Origin: a virus
Reading direction: 5' to 3' (one strand)
IMG/VR virus record: IMGVR_UViG_3300043436_000460
Location: 1-36,732 of that record
DNA: 36,732 bases
Shown here: positions 21,001 to 27,236 of the stretch, piece after piece
How positions within the stretch are numbered: the stretch's first letter is position 1
Layout of the letters: each line of letters begins with the position of its first letter
Made by a program: the position numbers and the translations under genes
The notes under the pieces: model-generated
The model's input: only the letters and a program-made list of their open reading frames with translations
Database searches by the model: none
What the model was told of the DNA's origin: nothing

Positions 21001-21332
21001 GAGGCCATCAAGAGATCATCAAGATGCGTCTGGAGCGCATATCCCCTAAAGCCGTGTTTGTGTACTACGGTGAGGATAAATCGAAGGGCTGGGCTAACTG
21101 GTCAAAATATCAATTAGATTTTGCTGATGTAGAAATATTACCGATAGAAAATATTAATCAACTGGATCTCAGGTTTGCAGTAGGATTACCTGTCCACATA
21201 TCAACGGATCAGCCGTACCGAAAAGTTAAGGCACTGCATAACGCTTTTCTGGCTTCTAAGGCTCTCCGTGTACATACAATGTGTGGACAAATATTAATAA
21301 ATAACCTTGAGGAATATGATGTACCTAACTGA
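20997..21332 (+). CDS. Conserved early protein between initiator and helicase
   Basis: 111 residues from ATG 20997 (ATGA overlap, GGAGG upstream). It begins MRGHQEIIKMRLERISPKAV and continues with VFVYYGEDKSKGWANWSKYQ and a C-terminal helix-rich half (KALHNAFLASKALRVHTMCG). Sandwiched between initiator and helicase, it is plausibly a helicase loader or replication accessory; there is no Walker motif, so it is not an AAA+ loader. Function unknown. Confidence 0.55.
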   Translation: MRGHQEIIKMRLERISPKAVFVYYGEDKSKGWANWSKYQLDFADVEILPIENINQLDLRFAVGLPVHISTDQPYRKVKALHNAFLASKALRVHTMCGQILINNLEEYDVPN

Positions 21333-22269
21333 CAATATTGATTTCTCTGCCTACCTACACGCTACAGACCACAAGTACCTAGTAAAAGACGCTTCAGTTT
21401 GGATTGACGAGCTTGAAGACCAGATTGATAACCCGCTGGTGGATCGGTCTGTGCCGATGGAATGGGAAGCCACTAAGTCGTTTGCCTTCAGGCCGGGTGA
21501 GGTAACGGTTTGGGCTGGATCGAACGGTGGCGGCAAGTCTCTGCTGACGGGTCAGGTTGCGCTAGGTTTAATCAAGGCTGGACAGAAATGCTGCGTTGCC
21601 AGCTTTGAGATGAAACCTAGAGTGTCGATTAAACGGCTTATAAGGCAGTTTGCTGGCGAAAATATAGACTGGGAGGCATCCAGACAAGGGGAACCCTACA
21701 AACGCGCCTTATACGCCCGATTTAAGGCTTTTGCTAAAGGCAATCTTTGGTTCTATGACCAGCAGGGAACTACGTCTGCGGAACAGATTATTTCGGTGGC
21801 GAGATATTGCGCTGTAGAACTTGGAGTTCAGCACTTCTTTGTAGACAGCCTGATGAAGGTAGTTGCCGGGGAAGATGACTACAACGGACAGAAGCGGTTT
21901 GTAGACGAGATGACAGCATTGGCTAGGGATCACGACTGCCATATCCACTTGATTCACCATATCCGTAAGTTGCAATCAGATGAGTTGATGCCGAACAAGA
22001 ATGACCTAAGAGGATCTAGTTCAATCACGGATCAGGTGGATAACGTGTTTATTGTGTGGCGCAACAAAAAGAAAGAGAACGATGTGCAGAAGGGCCAGCA
22101 GATTGATCCTCAGAGTCCGGATATGATTCTGATGAACGAGAAGCAGCGGAACGGGGAGAGTACGGACTGGTATCCGTTTTGGTTCCACCGGGATTCAAGC
22201 CAGTTTATAGAGAGATTTGAGGGTCAGCCGAGTGACTACGACAACAGGGGAAAGTTTAAGAGTGCATGA
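21319..22269 (+). CDS. DnaB/RecA-like replicative helicase (helicase domain only)
   Basis: 316 residues from ATG 21319 (TTGAGG six bases upstream; ATG 21316 is possible). Walker A AGSNGGGKS at residues 66-74, Walker B-like FFVDSL at 173-178, a HLIHHIRK motif (H2/H3-like), RGSSSITDQVDNVFIVW and the distal MNEKQRNGE arginine-finger-like element match the hexameric DnaB/Twinkle C-terminal domain. There is no primase zinc-binding domain. It unwinds the fork ahead of a presumably host polymerase. Confidence 0.85.
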   Translation: MYLTDNIDFSAYLHATDHKYLVKDASVWIDELEDQIDNPLVDRSVPMEWEATKSFAFRPGEVTVWAGSNGGGKSLLTGQVALGLIKAGQKCCVASFEMKPRVSIKRLIRQFAGENIDWEASRQGEPYKRALYARFKAFAKGNLWFYDQQGTTSAEQIISVARYCAVELGVQHFFVDSLMKVVAGEDDYNGQKRFVDEMTALARDHDCHIHLIHHIRKLQSDELMPNKNDLRGSSSITDQVDNVFIVWRNKKKENDVQKGQQIDPQSPDMILMNEKQRNGESTDWYPFWFHRDSSQFIERFEGQPSDYDNRGKFKSA

Positions 22270-22465
22270 ATTTTTCGAGGAAGAACGTCATCGATGTGAA
22301 GTCAGACAGATCCTCAGATGGAGAGCAGAAAATCGCGACAAAGCTATCAGTTATCTGCAATTAGTACGACGAAAACGGGGTGATGCGAAGGCTGACAAGC
22401 TAGAACGCGACACTAGGGAACAATGGGCTAAAGGCTCAAGGGGCATAGAGGGTGAGTGGAAATGA
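22262..22465 (+). CDS. Small basic protein downstream of helicase
   Basis: 67 residues from GTG 22262, overlapping the helicase end. Very basic and helical (EVRQILRWRAENRDKAISYL, then QLVRRKRGDAKADKLERDTR). The ending REQWAKGSRGIEGEWK is characteristic of a common small phage protein encoded near helicases. Coupled by ATGA to the VRR-NUC gene. Likely DNA associated; role unknown. Confidence 0.6.
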   Translation: MHEFFEEERHRCEVRQILRWRAENRDKAISYLQLVRRKRGDAKADKLERDTREQWAKGSRGIEGEWK

Positions 22466-22746
22466 GAGCATACCGGGTAGACAAGAACCAAAGCGAGATC
22501 GTCAAAGCCCTGCGAGCTGAGGGCTACACAGTCCAGCACTTGCATAAGGTAGGCGAAGGATGCCCTGACATTCTAATAGGTCATACAAACAAAGGCATTA
22601 AGTACAATTTCTTAATGGAAATTAAAGAGGGTGACGGGAAGCTAACACCACAGCAAATAATCTGGCACGCAGACTGGCAAGGTCAGGCGGCTATCGTTCG
22701 TAATGTAGAGGAAGCGTTAAGCGTTATCAAAAATGCCATCAAATAA
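22462..22746 (+). CDS. VRR-NUC domain nuclease
   Basis: 94 residues from ATG 22462. A stand-alone PD-(D/E)xK fold: NQSEIVKALRAEGYTVQHLH, then the catalytic GCPDILIG (D36), FLMEIK (E53, K55) and LTPQQ (Q64-Q65). Viral VRR-NUC proteins are structure-specific nucleases, some acting on Holliday junctions. It sits in the replication cluster next to the helicase and could resolve recombination or replication intermediates made by ERF. Confidence 0.85.
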   Translation: MRAYRVDKNQSEIVKALRAEGYTVQHLHKVGEGCPDILIGHTNKGIKYNFLMEIKEGDGKLTPQQIIWHADWQGQAAIVRNVEEALSVIKNAIK

Positions 22747-23158
22747 GAAACCTAGAAAACCTAAGAAATTTGTACCTAAGACACTACCACTAACAATCAG
22801 GCATAACGCAGAATCAGAAAGAGCCTTGCAACTAGCGCCCCATTCAGAGCTGATGAAGCTACGGGAAGGCTACGGGGACATTGAGAGCTGGCATACGATA
22901 GTCGCTAGGCTCAATATCGGGTTAGTGGCTGCTAACGCTGCTGGCAAGGAAGATCAGGCCAAGGATATACGGATAGGGCTAGATGCCATGCTGAAGGTAC
23001 AGGCTAGGTTTGATAAGTCCGGCAAGTGGGGCTTGTCTGGCAGTGATTTACGGGAGATAGGTGACGCTCTGGTGCTTACTGATAACTTACAGCTATCGTT
23101 GACAAGAAAGCAATTTGCACAAGCTATCGACTATGTATGGCAACACGCTGCTAAATAA
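22733..23158 (+). CDS. Conserved replication-region protein, unknown
   Basis: 141 residues from ATG 22733, overlapping the nuclease by 14 bases. A very basic N-terminus (PSNKKPRKPKKFVPKTLPLT), then a helical body (LAPHSELMKLREGYGDIESW; LNIGLVAANAAGKEDQAKDI; DLREIGDALVLTDNLQLSLT). Similar proteins occur in betaproteobacterial phages without assigned function. It ends the rightward replication run before the intergenic promoter at 23197. Confidence 0.55.
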   Translation: MPSNKKPRKPKKFVPKTLPLTIRHNAESERALQLAPHSELMKLREGYGDIESWHTIVARLNIGLVAANAAGKEDQAKDIRIGLDAMLKVQARFDKSGKWGLSGSDLREIGDALVLTDNLQLSLTRKQFAQAIDYVWQHAAK

Positions 23159-23165
23159 AATCTAT

Positions 23166-23174
23166 CAATAATTG
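23166..23174. promoter_or_regulatory. Operator-like core CAATAATTG
   Basis: Same nine-base palindromic core as in the divergent operator at 19020-19032. It lies in the loop of a TCTATC/GATAGA hairpin (23161-23186), 22 bases upstream of the -35 at 23197. Could be a second repressor site. Confidence 0.35.
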
Positions 23175-23196
23175 TTAGCCGATAGAAATATATATG

Positions 23197-23224
23197 TTGC
23201 ATCGTCAAAACATTATGGTATTAT
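23197..23224 (+). promoter_or_regulatory. Middle-region promoter
   Basis: TTGCAT (23197-23202), 16-base spacer, TATTAT (23219-23224), followed by CTCTAC. The leftward promoter carries the same ATTATCTCT at its -10 region. A good ribosome site (AGGAG) and the 23268 gene follow. Confidence 0.5.
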
Positions 23225-23267
23225 CTCTACATCGACGCAGCAAATATAAATTAACTAGGAGCTAAAA

Positions 23268-23453
23268 ATGAACCAAAACATAATCACAGAGCAGTGCGGC
23301 GCAGTCTGGGAATACAAAGAAACAGGATTATCAGGTGATCGGGCTTATTGGGTGCAGCGCACAGACTCTAAAATGTACTCTGTCGCAAAGCCGAACATTA
23401 TCGGGTTCTATGCTTCAAACCTGACAGAAGCTGCAAATAAATTAAATAACTAA
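23268..23453 (+). CDS. Small early protein with its own promoter
   Basis: 61 residues from ATG 23268 with AGGAG eight bases upstream and a promoter at 23197-23224. It reads like a small beta domain (GAVWEYKETGLSGDRAYWVQ; SVAKPNIIGFYASNLTEAAN) ending in a short helix. No recognised family. It is followed by a CCCGGC-GAAA-GCCGGG hairpin. Having a strong ribosome site and its own promoter suggests it is made in quantity early. Confidence 0.6.
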   Translation: MNQNIITEQCGAVWEYKETGLSGDRAYWVQRTDSKMYSVAKPNIIGFYASNLTEAANKLNN

Positions 23454-23461
23454 ACCAAACG

Positions 23462-23477
23462 CCCGGCGAAAGCCGGG
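23462..23477 (+). terminator. GNRA-capped hairpin between genes
   Basis: CCCGGC-GAAA-GCCGGG is a perfect 6-bp GC stem with a GNRA tetraloop, followed only by TT. The weak U-tract makes it a partial terminator or a processing/stability element; it ends eight bases before the ATG at 23486, which has no Shine-Dalgarno. Confidence 0.5.
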
Positions 23478-23485
23478 TTACCAAT

Positions 23486-23815
23486 ATGAACTCAATAGAT
23501 CCCCACGAAGCAATTAACTACATGATCCGGCACTCTGCTGAATACGCACAGGCCAAGGCTCAGGTTACCTACCTTGAAGAATTCCGCAAAAGCAAGAAAG
23601 CAATGTTGTTCTCTGTAGCAATGGGGAACACTATTGCAGATAAGGATAACTATGCCTACAGCCATCCAGAGTATTTAGCAGTGCTGGACGGGCTTAAGGA
23701 AGCCGTAGAGAAGGCAGAAACGCTTAGGTGGATGTTGGTAGCAGCACAAGCTAGGATCGACGTCTGGCGCTCACAGGAAGCATCTAATCGCGGTATAGAT
23801 CGCGCAGCCCAATAA
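23486..23815 (+). CDS. Conserved phage early protein (helical)
   Basis: 109 residues, almost entirely alpha-helical and charged. Blocks AQVTYLEEFRKSKKAMLFSV, YAYSHPEYLAVLDGLKEAVE and LVAAQARIDVWRSQEASNRG match a very widespread small phage protein of the recombination/replication region. No function is established that I know of. No Shine-Dalgarno is visible; the hairpin at 23462-23477 sits where it would be. Confidence 0.65.
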   Translation: MNSIDPHEAINYMIRHSAEYAQAKAQVTYLEEFRKSKKAMLFSVAMGNTIADKDNYAYSHPEYLAVLDGLKEAVEKAETLRWMLVAAQARIDVWRSQEASNRGIDRAAQ

Positions 23816-23824
23816 GAGGATAAT

Positions 23825-24061
23825 ATGATTAACGACAATGTAGTAGACGATAGCAATTTGGCACAATGTCGCTCTTGTGGATTTGTGGACGATTGGGATG
23901 AGATACCTAAAGGACACTGCTGGGCTTCTGGGGATTCGCTTACAGAATGTCCTGAATGTGGCGATGTAGACGGTTTTGCCGACTATGACCCAGCAAAAGC
24001 CGCTATTCGGGAACAAGGAATTAAGGATAAAGCTGCGGAAGCTAACGGATCAGGACATTGA
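23825..24061 (+). CDS. Zinc-ribbon protein
   Basis: 78 residues. Two knuckles CRSC (residues 15-18) and CPEC (42-45) flank an acidic, Trp-containing loop (GFVDDWDEIPKGHCWASG), followed by DGFADYDPAKA. This is a zinc ribbon as in many phage early proteins. Acidic overall, so perhaps protein- rather than DNA-binding. The next gene overlaps its 3' end in another frame. Confidence 0.65.
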   Translation: MINDNVVDDSNLAQCRSCGFVDDWDEIPKGHCWASGDSLTECPECGDVDGFADYDPAKAAIREQGIKDKAAEANGSGH

Positions 24062-24170
24062 AGAAATCGGGCTACAGTCTTTCGGGAACTTGTATTACTA
24101 CTATCCAGACCAGATAAAAGACTTGATAAATCTGGCTCAGAAGCGGCTAGAAGGTAAAAATCGTGCGTAA
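23985..24170 (+). CDS. Small overlapping early protein
   Basis: 61 residues from ATG 23985, overlapping the zinc-ribbon gene by 77 bases in another frame. The informative half is LTDQDIEEIGLQSFGNLYYY then PDQIKDLINLAQKRLEGK, similar in style to small phage proteins that precede HNH/Ref nucleases. The real start could be internal, but no better ATG is seen. It overlaps the Ref-like gene by eight bases. Confidence 0.45.
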   Translation: MTQQKPLFGNKELRIKLRKLTDQDIEEIGLQSFGNLYYYYPDQIKDLINLAQKRLEGKNRA

Positions 24171-24486
24171 AAGAGAAGCACAATACTTGTCAAAAGTGGC
24201 AGACATTGGCTGTATAATCTGCTATAGGGCAGGTTATCCCGGCACTCCGGCAGAGATTCATCATATCCGAGGTCTGGGTTTGGGGATTGGAGTAAGGAAT
24301 TCGCATTACAACGTCTTACCGCTTTGCCCAGAGCATCACAGAGGAAACTCAGGTTATCACGGCTTAGGCCGTAAAGCCTTTGAAAGATCCTACGGCGTTA
24401 CCGAACAGGAACTGCAATTACAACTAGGGGAATTGCTCAATGAAGAAGACCAAAGCAGCCAAGAAGGTAGCGAAAGTTATGCGTGA
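24163..24486 (+). CDS. Ref-like (RecA-dependent) HNH nuclease
   Basis: 107 residues from GTG 24163. The zinc/HNH layout of the Ref family is present: C17-x2-C20, EIHHIRG (H33, H34), LPLCPEHHRG (C55, H58, H59) and NSGYHGLGRKAFERSYG. P1 Ref is a RecA-dependent nuclease that cuts D-loops; relatives are common in phage recombination modules. With ERF, VRR-NUC and the SSB-tailed protein it completes a recombination set. The 3' end overlaps the DUF6496 gene. Confidence 0.8.
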   Translation: MRKREAQYLSKVADIGCIICYRAGYPGTPAEIHHIRGLGLGIGVRNSHYNVLPLCPEHHRGNSGYHGLGRKAFERSYGVTEQELQLQLGELLNEEDQSSQEGSESYA

Positions 24487-24607
24487 GTTTGGCAAGGGTG
24501 AACTCCATAGCGGCAAGGGTGGCCCGGTTGTTAAGTCTCAGAAACAGGCAGTTGCAATCGCACTTTCCGAAGCTGGAGTTGCTAAAAAGAAAGGCAAGAA
24601 GAAATGA
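24440..24607 (+). CDS. DUF6496-type small basic protein
   Basis: 55 residues from ATG 24440, overlapping the Ref-like gene by 47 bases in another frame. Core AKVMREFGKGELHSGKGG then VVKSQKQAVAIALSEAG is the DUF6496 signature; both ends are lysine-rich. Such histone-like small proteins are common in phages; DNA binding is likely but unproven. Stop overlaps the next start (ATGA). Confidence 0.7.
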   Translation: MKKTKAAKKVAKVMREFGKGELHSGKGGPVVKSQKQAVAIALSEAGVAKKKGKKK

Positions 24608-24786
24608 AAACAGGTCTCTACGCTGCAATTCACGCTAAACGCAAGCGCATAGCCGAGGGTTCAGGCGAGAAGATGAAGAAGCTGGGCACTAAGGGCGCAC
24701 CGACTAAGGCTGACTTTAAGCAAGCAGCTAAGACTGCGATGCCTGTACGTGGTTCTCGCACTGCCAAGAACAAAGCTAAAAAATGA
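24604..24786 (+). CDS. Small lysine-rich protein
   Basis: 60 residues, start in an ATGA overlap, stop overlapping the next ATG. Sequence MKTGLYAAIHAKRKRIAEGS then GTKGAPTKADFKQAAKTA is a recurring phage protein found beside DUF6496 proteins. Strongly basic; probably binds nucleic acid. Three such basic proteins (24440, 24604, 25219) cluster here. Confidence 0.65.
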   Translation: MKTGLYAAIHAKRKRIAEGSGEKMKKLGTKGAPTKADFKQAAKTAMPVRGSRTAKNKAKK

Positions 24787-25259
24787 AAACTTGTCCCAAA
24801 GTCTGCTCAGACATCCAGCTTAATATTGCCAATAGAAACTGGGCATTTAAGAACGTAGGCTATGGCCCGGCAAACCCAGAGGAGCCTGAAGACTTCTGGG
24901 ATAAACGTGCTGAGGAATGGGCTACTACTCCAGACAATGCACAGACAATGCGCTGCGGTAATTGTGCTGCATTTATCCAGACTCCTGAGATGATGGAATG
25001 TATTATCAAGGGTATTCAAGGTGAAGAATCAGACTCCGAGACTTACGCTAACGAGGTGGTAGCAGAGTCAGAGCTAGGTTACTGCGAGCTTTTCGAGTTC
25101 AAGTGTGCGGCTGACCGTACCTGTTCTGCATGGCTAGTAGGTGGCCCAATCACTAAGCCAATGACTGAGAAGCAGAAGAATATGCTCAAGATGGCTAAAT
25201 TGGACAGCGAGGAAGAATATGGCAGCAGCATGGACGAAGAAGACCGGGAAGAATCCTAA
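24783..25259 (+). CDS. Cys-rich protein, possible metal/Fe-S binder
   Basis: 158 residues. Cysteines occur in pairs: C4 and C8, RCGNCAAF, MECIIKG, GYCELFEFKCAADRTCSAWL. The block GYCELFEFKCAADRTCSAW followed by GGPI is conserved in many aquatic phage proteins and resembles the cysteine layout of small iron-sulfur proteins. C-terminus acidic and disordered. Function unknown. The 3' end overlaps the DUF6321 gene by 41 bases. Confidence 0.6.
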   Translation: MKTCPKVCSDIQLNIANRNWAFKNVGYGPANPEEPEDFWDKRAEEWATTPDNAQTMRCGNCAAFIQTPEMMECIIKGIQGEESDSETYANEVVAESELGYCELFEFKCAADRTCSAWLVGGPITKPMTEKQKNMLKMAKLDSEEEYGSSMDEEDREES

Positions 25260-25518
25260 AGGTGGATTAAACGAGAAGGGCAGAAAGTCTTACGAGGCTG
25301 AGAATCCCGGATCGAACCTGAAGGCTCCCGTTAAGTCAGGAGACAATCCAAGACGAGCTAGTTTCCTAGCCCGTATGGGCAATATGCCCGGCCCGGAGAA
25401 GAAACCCAATGGTGAGCCTACTCGTTTGTTACTGTCTTTACGAGCATGGGGAGCCTCCTCAAAGGCTGATGCCAAGCAGAAGGCTGCTTCTATCTCTGCT
25501 CGGAACAAGAAAAAGTAA
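25219..25518 (+). CDS. DUF6321-type protein
   Basis: 99 residues. GGLNEKGRKSYEAENPGSNL, KAPVKSGDNPRRASFLARMG and PTRLLLSLRAWGASSKADAK match DUF6321, a basic protein family frequent in aquatic phages and of unknown function. It starts within the preceding gene and its stop overlaps the acyltransferase ATG (TAATG). Confidence 0.75.
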   Translation: MAAAWTKKTGKNPKGGLNEKGRKSYEAENPGSNLKAPVKSGDNPRRASFLARMGNMPGPEKKPNGEPTRLLLSLRAWGASSKADAKQKAASISARNKKK

Positions 25519-26027
25519 TGGAATATTCCTATGGGATTAAGAATATTCGTGTCAGGGAGTGGGGTGAAGGCGCTGATGTAAAGATCGGCGCTTTTTGTTC
25601 TATTGCTGACAATGTTGAGATATTCCTTGGTGGTAATCACAGGACAGACTGGGTAACGACTTATCCGTTTGGGCATATTCATCAGGACAAATTCCCTTGG
25701 CATGGTAAAGGGCATCCAGCGACTAAGGGTGATGTTGTCATTGGCAACGATGTCTGGATAGGGTCAGGCGCTACTATATTGTCTGGTGTTAATATCGGTG
25801 ATGGCGCTGTCATATCAGCTAAGTCCGTGGTGGTTAAGGATGTCCCTGCTTACGGGGTAGTCGGAGGGAACCCGGCAAAGCTGCTAAAGATGCGGTTTAC
25901 TGAGGATCAGATAGAGAGACTACTTAATAACCCATGGTGGGACTTGCCTGAGAGCCGTATAAACGAGCTAATCCCGTTACTTTGTTCTAACGACATAGAG
26001 GCTTTAATTGCTGCCAAAGACGCTTAA
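25518..26027 (+). CDS. Hexapeptide-repeat O-acyltransferase (CatB/WbbJ-like)
   Basis: 169 residues. A left-handed beta-helix is evident: ADVKIGAFCSIADNVEIFLG, the active-site-like GNHRTDWVTTYPFG (His of GNH), then VVIGNDVWIGSGATILSGVN, IGDGAVISAKSVVVKDVPAY and VVGGNPAKLLKMRF. These trimeric enzymes transfer acetyl or related acyl groups to sugars. First gene of a three-gene sugar-modification cassette; all genes overlap. Confidence 0.85.
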   Translation: MEYSYGIKNIRVREWGEGADVKIGAFCSIADNVEIFLGGNHRTDWVTTYPFGHIHQDKFPWHGKGHPATKGDVVIGNDVWIGSGATILSGVNIGDGAVISAKSVVVKDVPAYGVVGGNPAKLLKMRFTEDQIERLLNNPWWDLPESRINELIPLLCSNDIEALIAAKDA

Positions 26028-26538
26028 TCTAGGCTCCGGCAAGGACTGGAGAGAAGATTGCCTAAACTCCGACATACAGGCAAGAGTCAATCCTGACTGG
26101 TGTTGCGACATTTCTAAGGTTAAATGGGGTGAGCTAGTAGATACCCGATTTGGAAAGATCAAGATTAAGCCAGAGATGTTTGAAAAAATCGTCGCAAATG
26201 ACGTTTTAGAGCATATTCCGGATTTAATTAGTGCCATGAGGAACTGTAAGGACTTGTTAATCACGAACGGGAAATTTGTTATTTCTGTTCCGTATGAATT
26301 AAGCCTTGGCGCATGGCAAGATCCTACTCATGTAAGAGCATTCAATGAGAACAGTTGGCTGTATTACACTGACTGGTGCTGGTATTTGGGGTGGGAGTCA
26401 GGCTTTAAGCTAGAAGAACTCCAGTTCAAGCTATCGCAATTAGGCTCAGAAATGTCAGAAGCAGGACTTCCCGATCAGGAAATATTGAGAACTCCGAGGG
26501 CAGTAGATTCCATGAAGGTAACTTTATGCAAGCTATAG
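26008..26538 (+). CDS. Class I SAM-dependent methyltransferase
   Basis: 176 residues from TTG 26008 with GAGG about seven bases upstream, overlapping the acyltransferase by 20 bases. Motif I LNLGSGKDW (residues 6-14), an acidic CLNSDIQ strand end, and motif IV-like VANDVLEHIPDL give a Rossmann-type methyltransferase. No DNA-methylase DPPY/NPPY motif is visible, so a sugar or small-molecule substrate is more likely. It lies between an acyltransferase and a glycosyltransferase. Confidence 0.75.
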   Translation: MLPKTLNLGSGKDWREDCLNSDIQARVNPDWCCDISKVKWGELVDTRFGKIKIKPEMFEKIVANDVLEHIPDLISAMRNCKDLLITNGKFVISVPYELSLGAWQDPTHVRAFNENSWLYYTDWCWYLGWESGFKLEELQFKLSQLGSEMSEAGLPDQEILRTPRAVDSMKVTLCKL

Positions 26539-27236
26539 TTATCTGCACAATCGGCAATCCCGGCGTAACGATATTACTGGAAAGCATTAAAGTTTATGCT
26601 CCACAACTACCAATTTATCTATGCTCAAATGACCTTAGACTCTGGGGAGACATCCGTTCAAGAATGTCGGGACTTAATGTTATCTTCAGGCCAAATTCTG
26701 CTACCAATTTTGGAGACGCATATAATGCGGGTATCGATTATGCCTTCAGCCAAGGACACGATTCACTGATTGTCTCTAACGATGACGTGGTATTAACGCC
26801 GACTACGTTAGATCTGTTGGCTAAGGATGCAGAGTTATTGCAGGAAAACAATATCAATGTGGGATTCTTGGGTGCTAGATCGGACTATGTATTGCCGGAT
26901 CAAAACATTAGATTCCCTGTCCACGATGATAGGCAAGAGGGATTACGGTGGGCTAATGAGGCAATGATTAAACCGACTGGGGTAATAGCGCCTATCTTTG
27001 CCACGATAACGAAAGAGGCATGGGAGGTAGCAAAATTCCCAAGCACTAATTGGTATTCCGATAATATAATATGTCATGACCTGCAAGAAGCGGGGTATAG
27101 GCATTTTGTCAGCCGGGCTTATGTTCATCATGCAGGAAGCCAGACAGTAGGCACTGACTTTAAGAAATGCCATGAGGAGCCACGAGAGTGGATAAAGGCT
27201 AACAGGCCGGATATGTACGAGGTGTTTTATGGCTGA
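26526..27236 (+). CDS. Glycosyltransferase, family 2-like (GT-A)
   Basis: 236 residues from ATG 26526. IVICTIGNPGVTILLESIKV starts a GT-A Rossmann half; NFGDAYNAGIDYA and the metal/nucleotide-sugar site LIVSNDDVVL (NDD 85-87) follow; the C-terminal half has GVIAPIFATITKEAW and YVHHAGSQTVG typical of phage and bacterial GT2 enzymes. It overlaps the methyltransferase and the next gene. Possible substrate: host surface glycan or a virion protein. Confidence 0.8.
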   Translation: MQAIVICTIGNPGVTILLESIKVYAPQLPIYLCSNDLRLWGDIRSRMSGLNVIFRPNSATNFGDAYNAGIDYAFSQGHDSLIVSNDDVVLTPTTLDLLAKDAELLQENNINVGFLGARSDYVLPDQNIRFPVHDDRQEGLRWANEAMIKPTGVIAPIFATITKEAWEVAKFPSTNWYSDNIICHDLQEAGYRHFVSRAYVHHAGSQTVGTDFKKCHEEPREWIKANRPDMYEVFYG

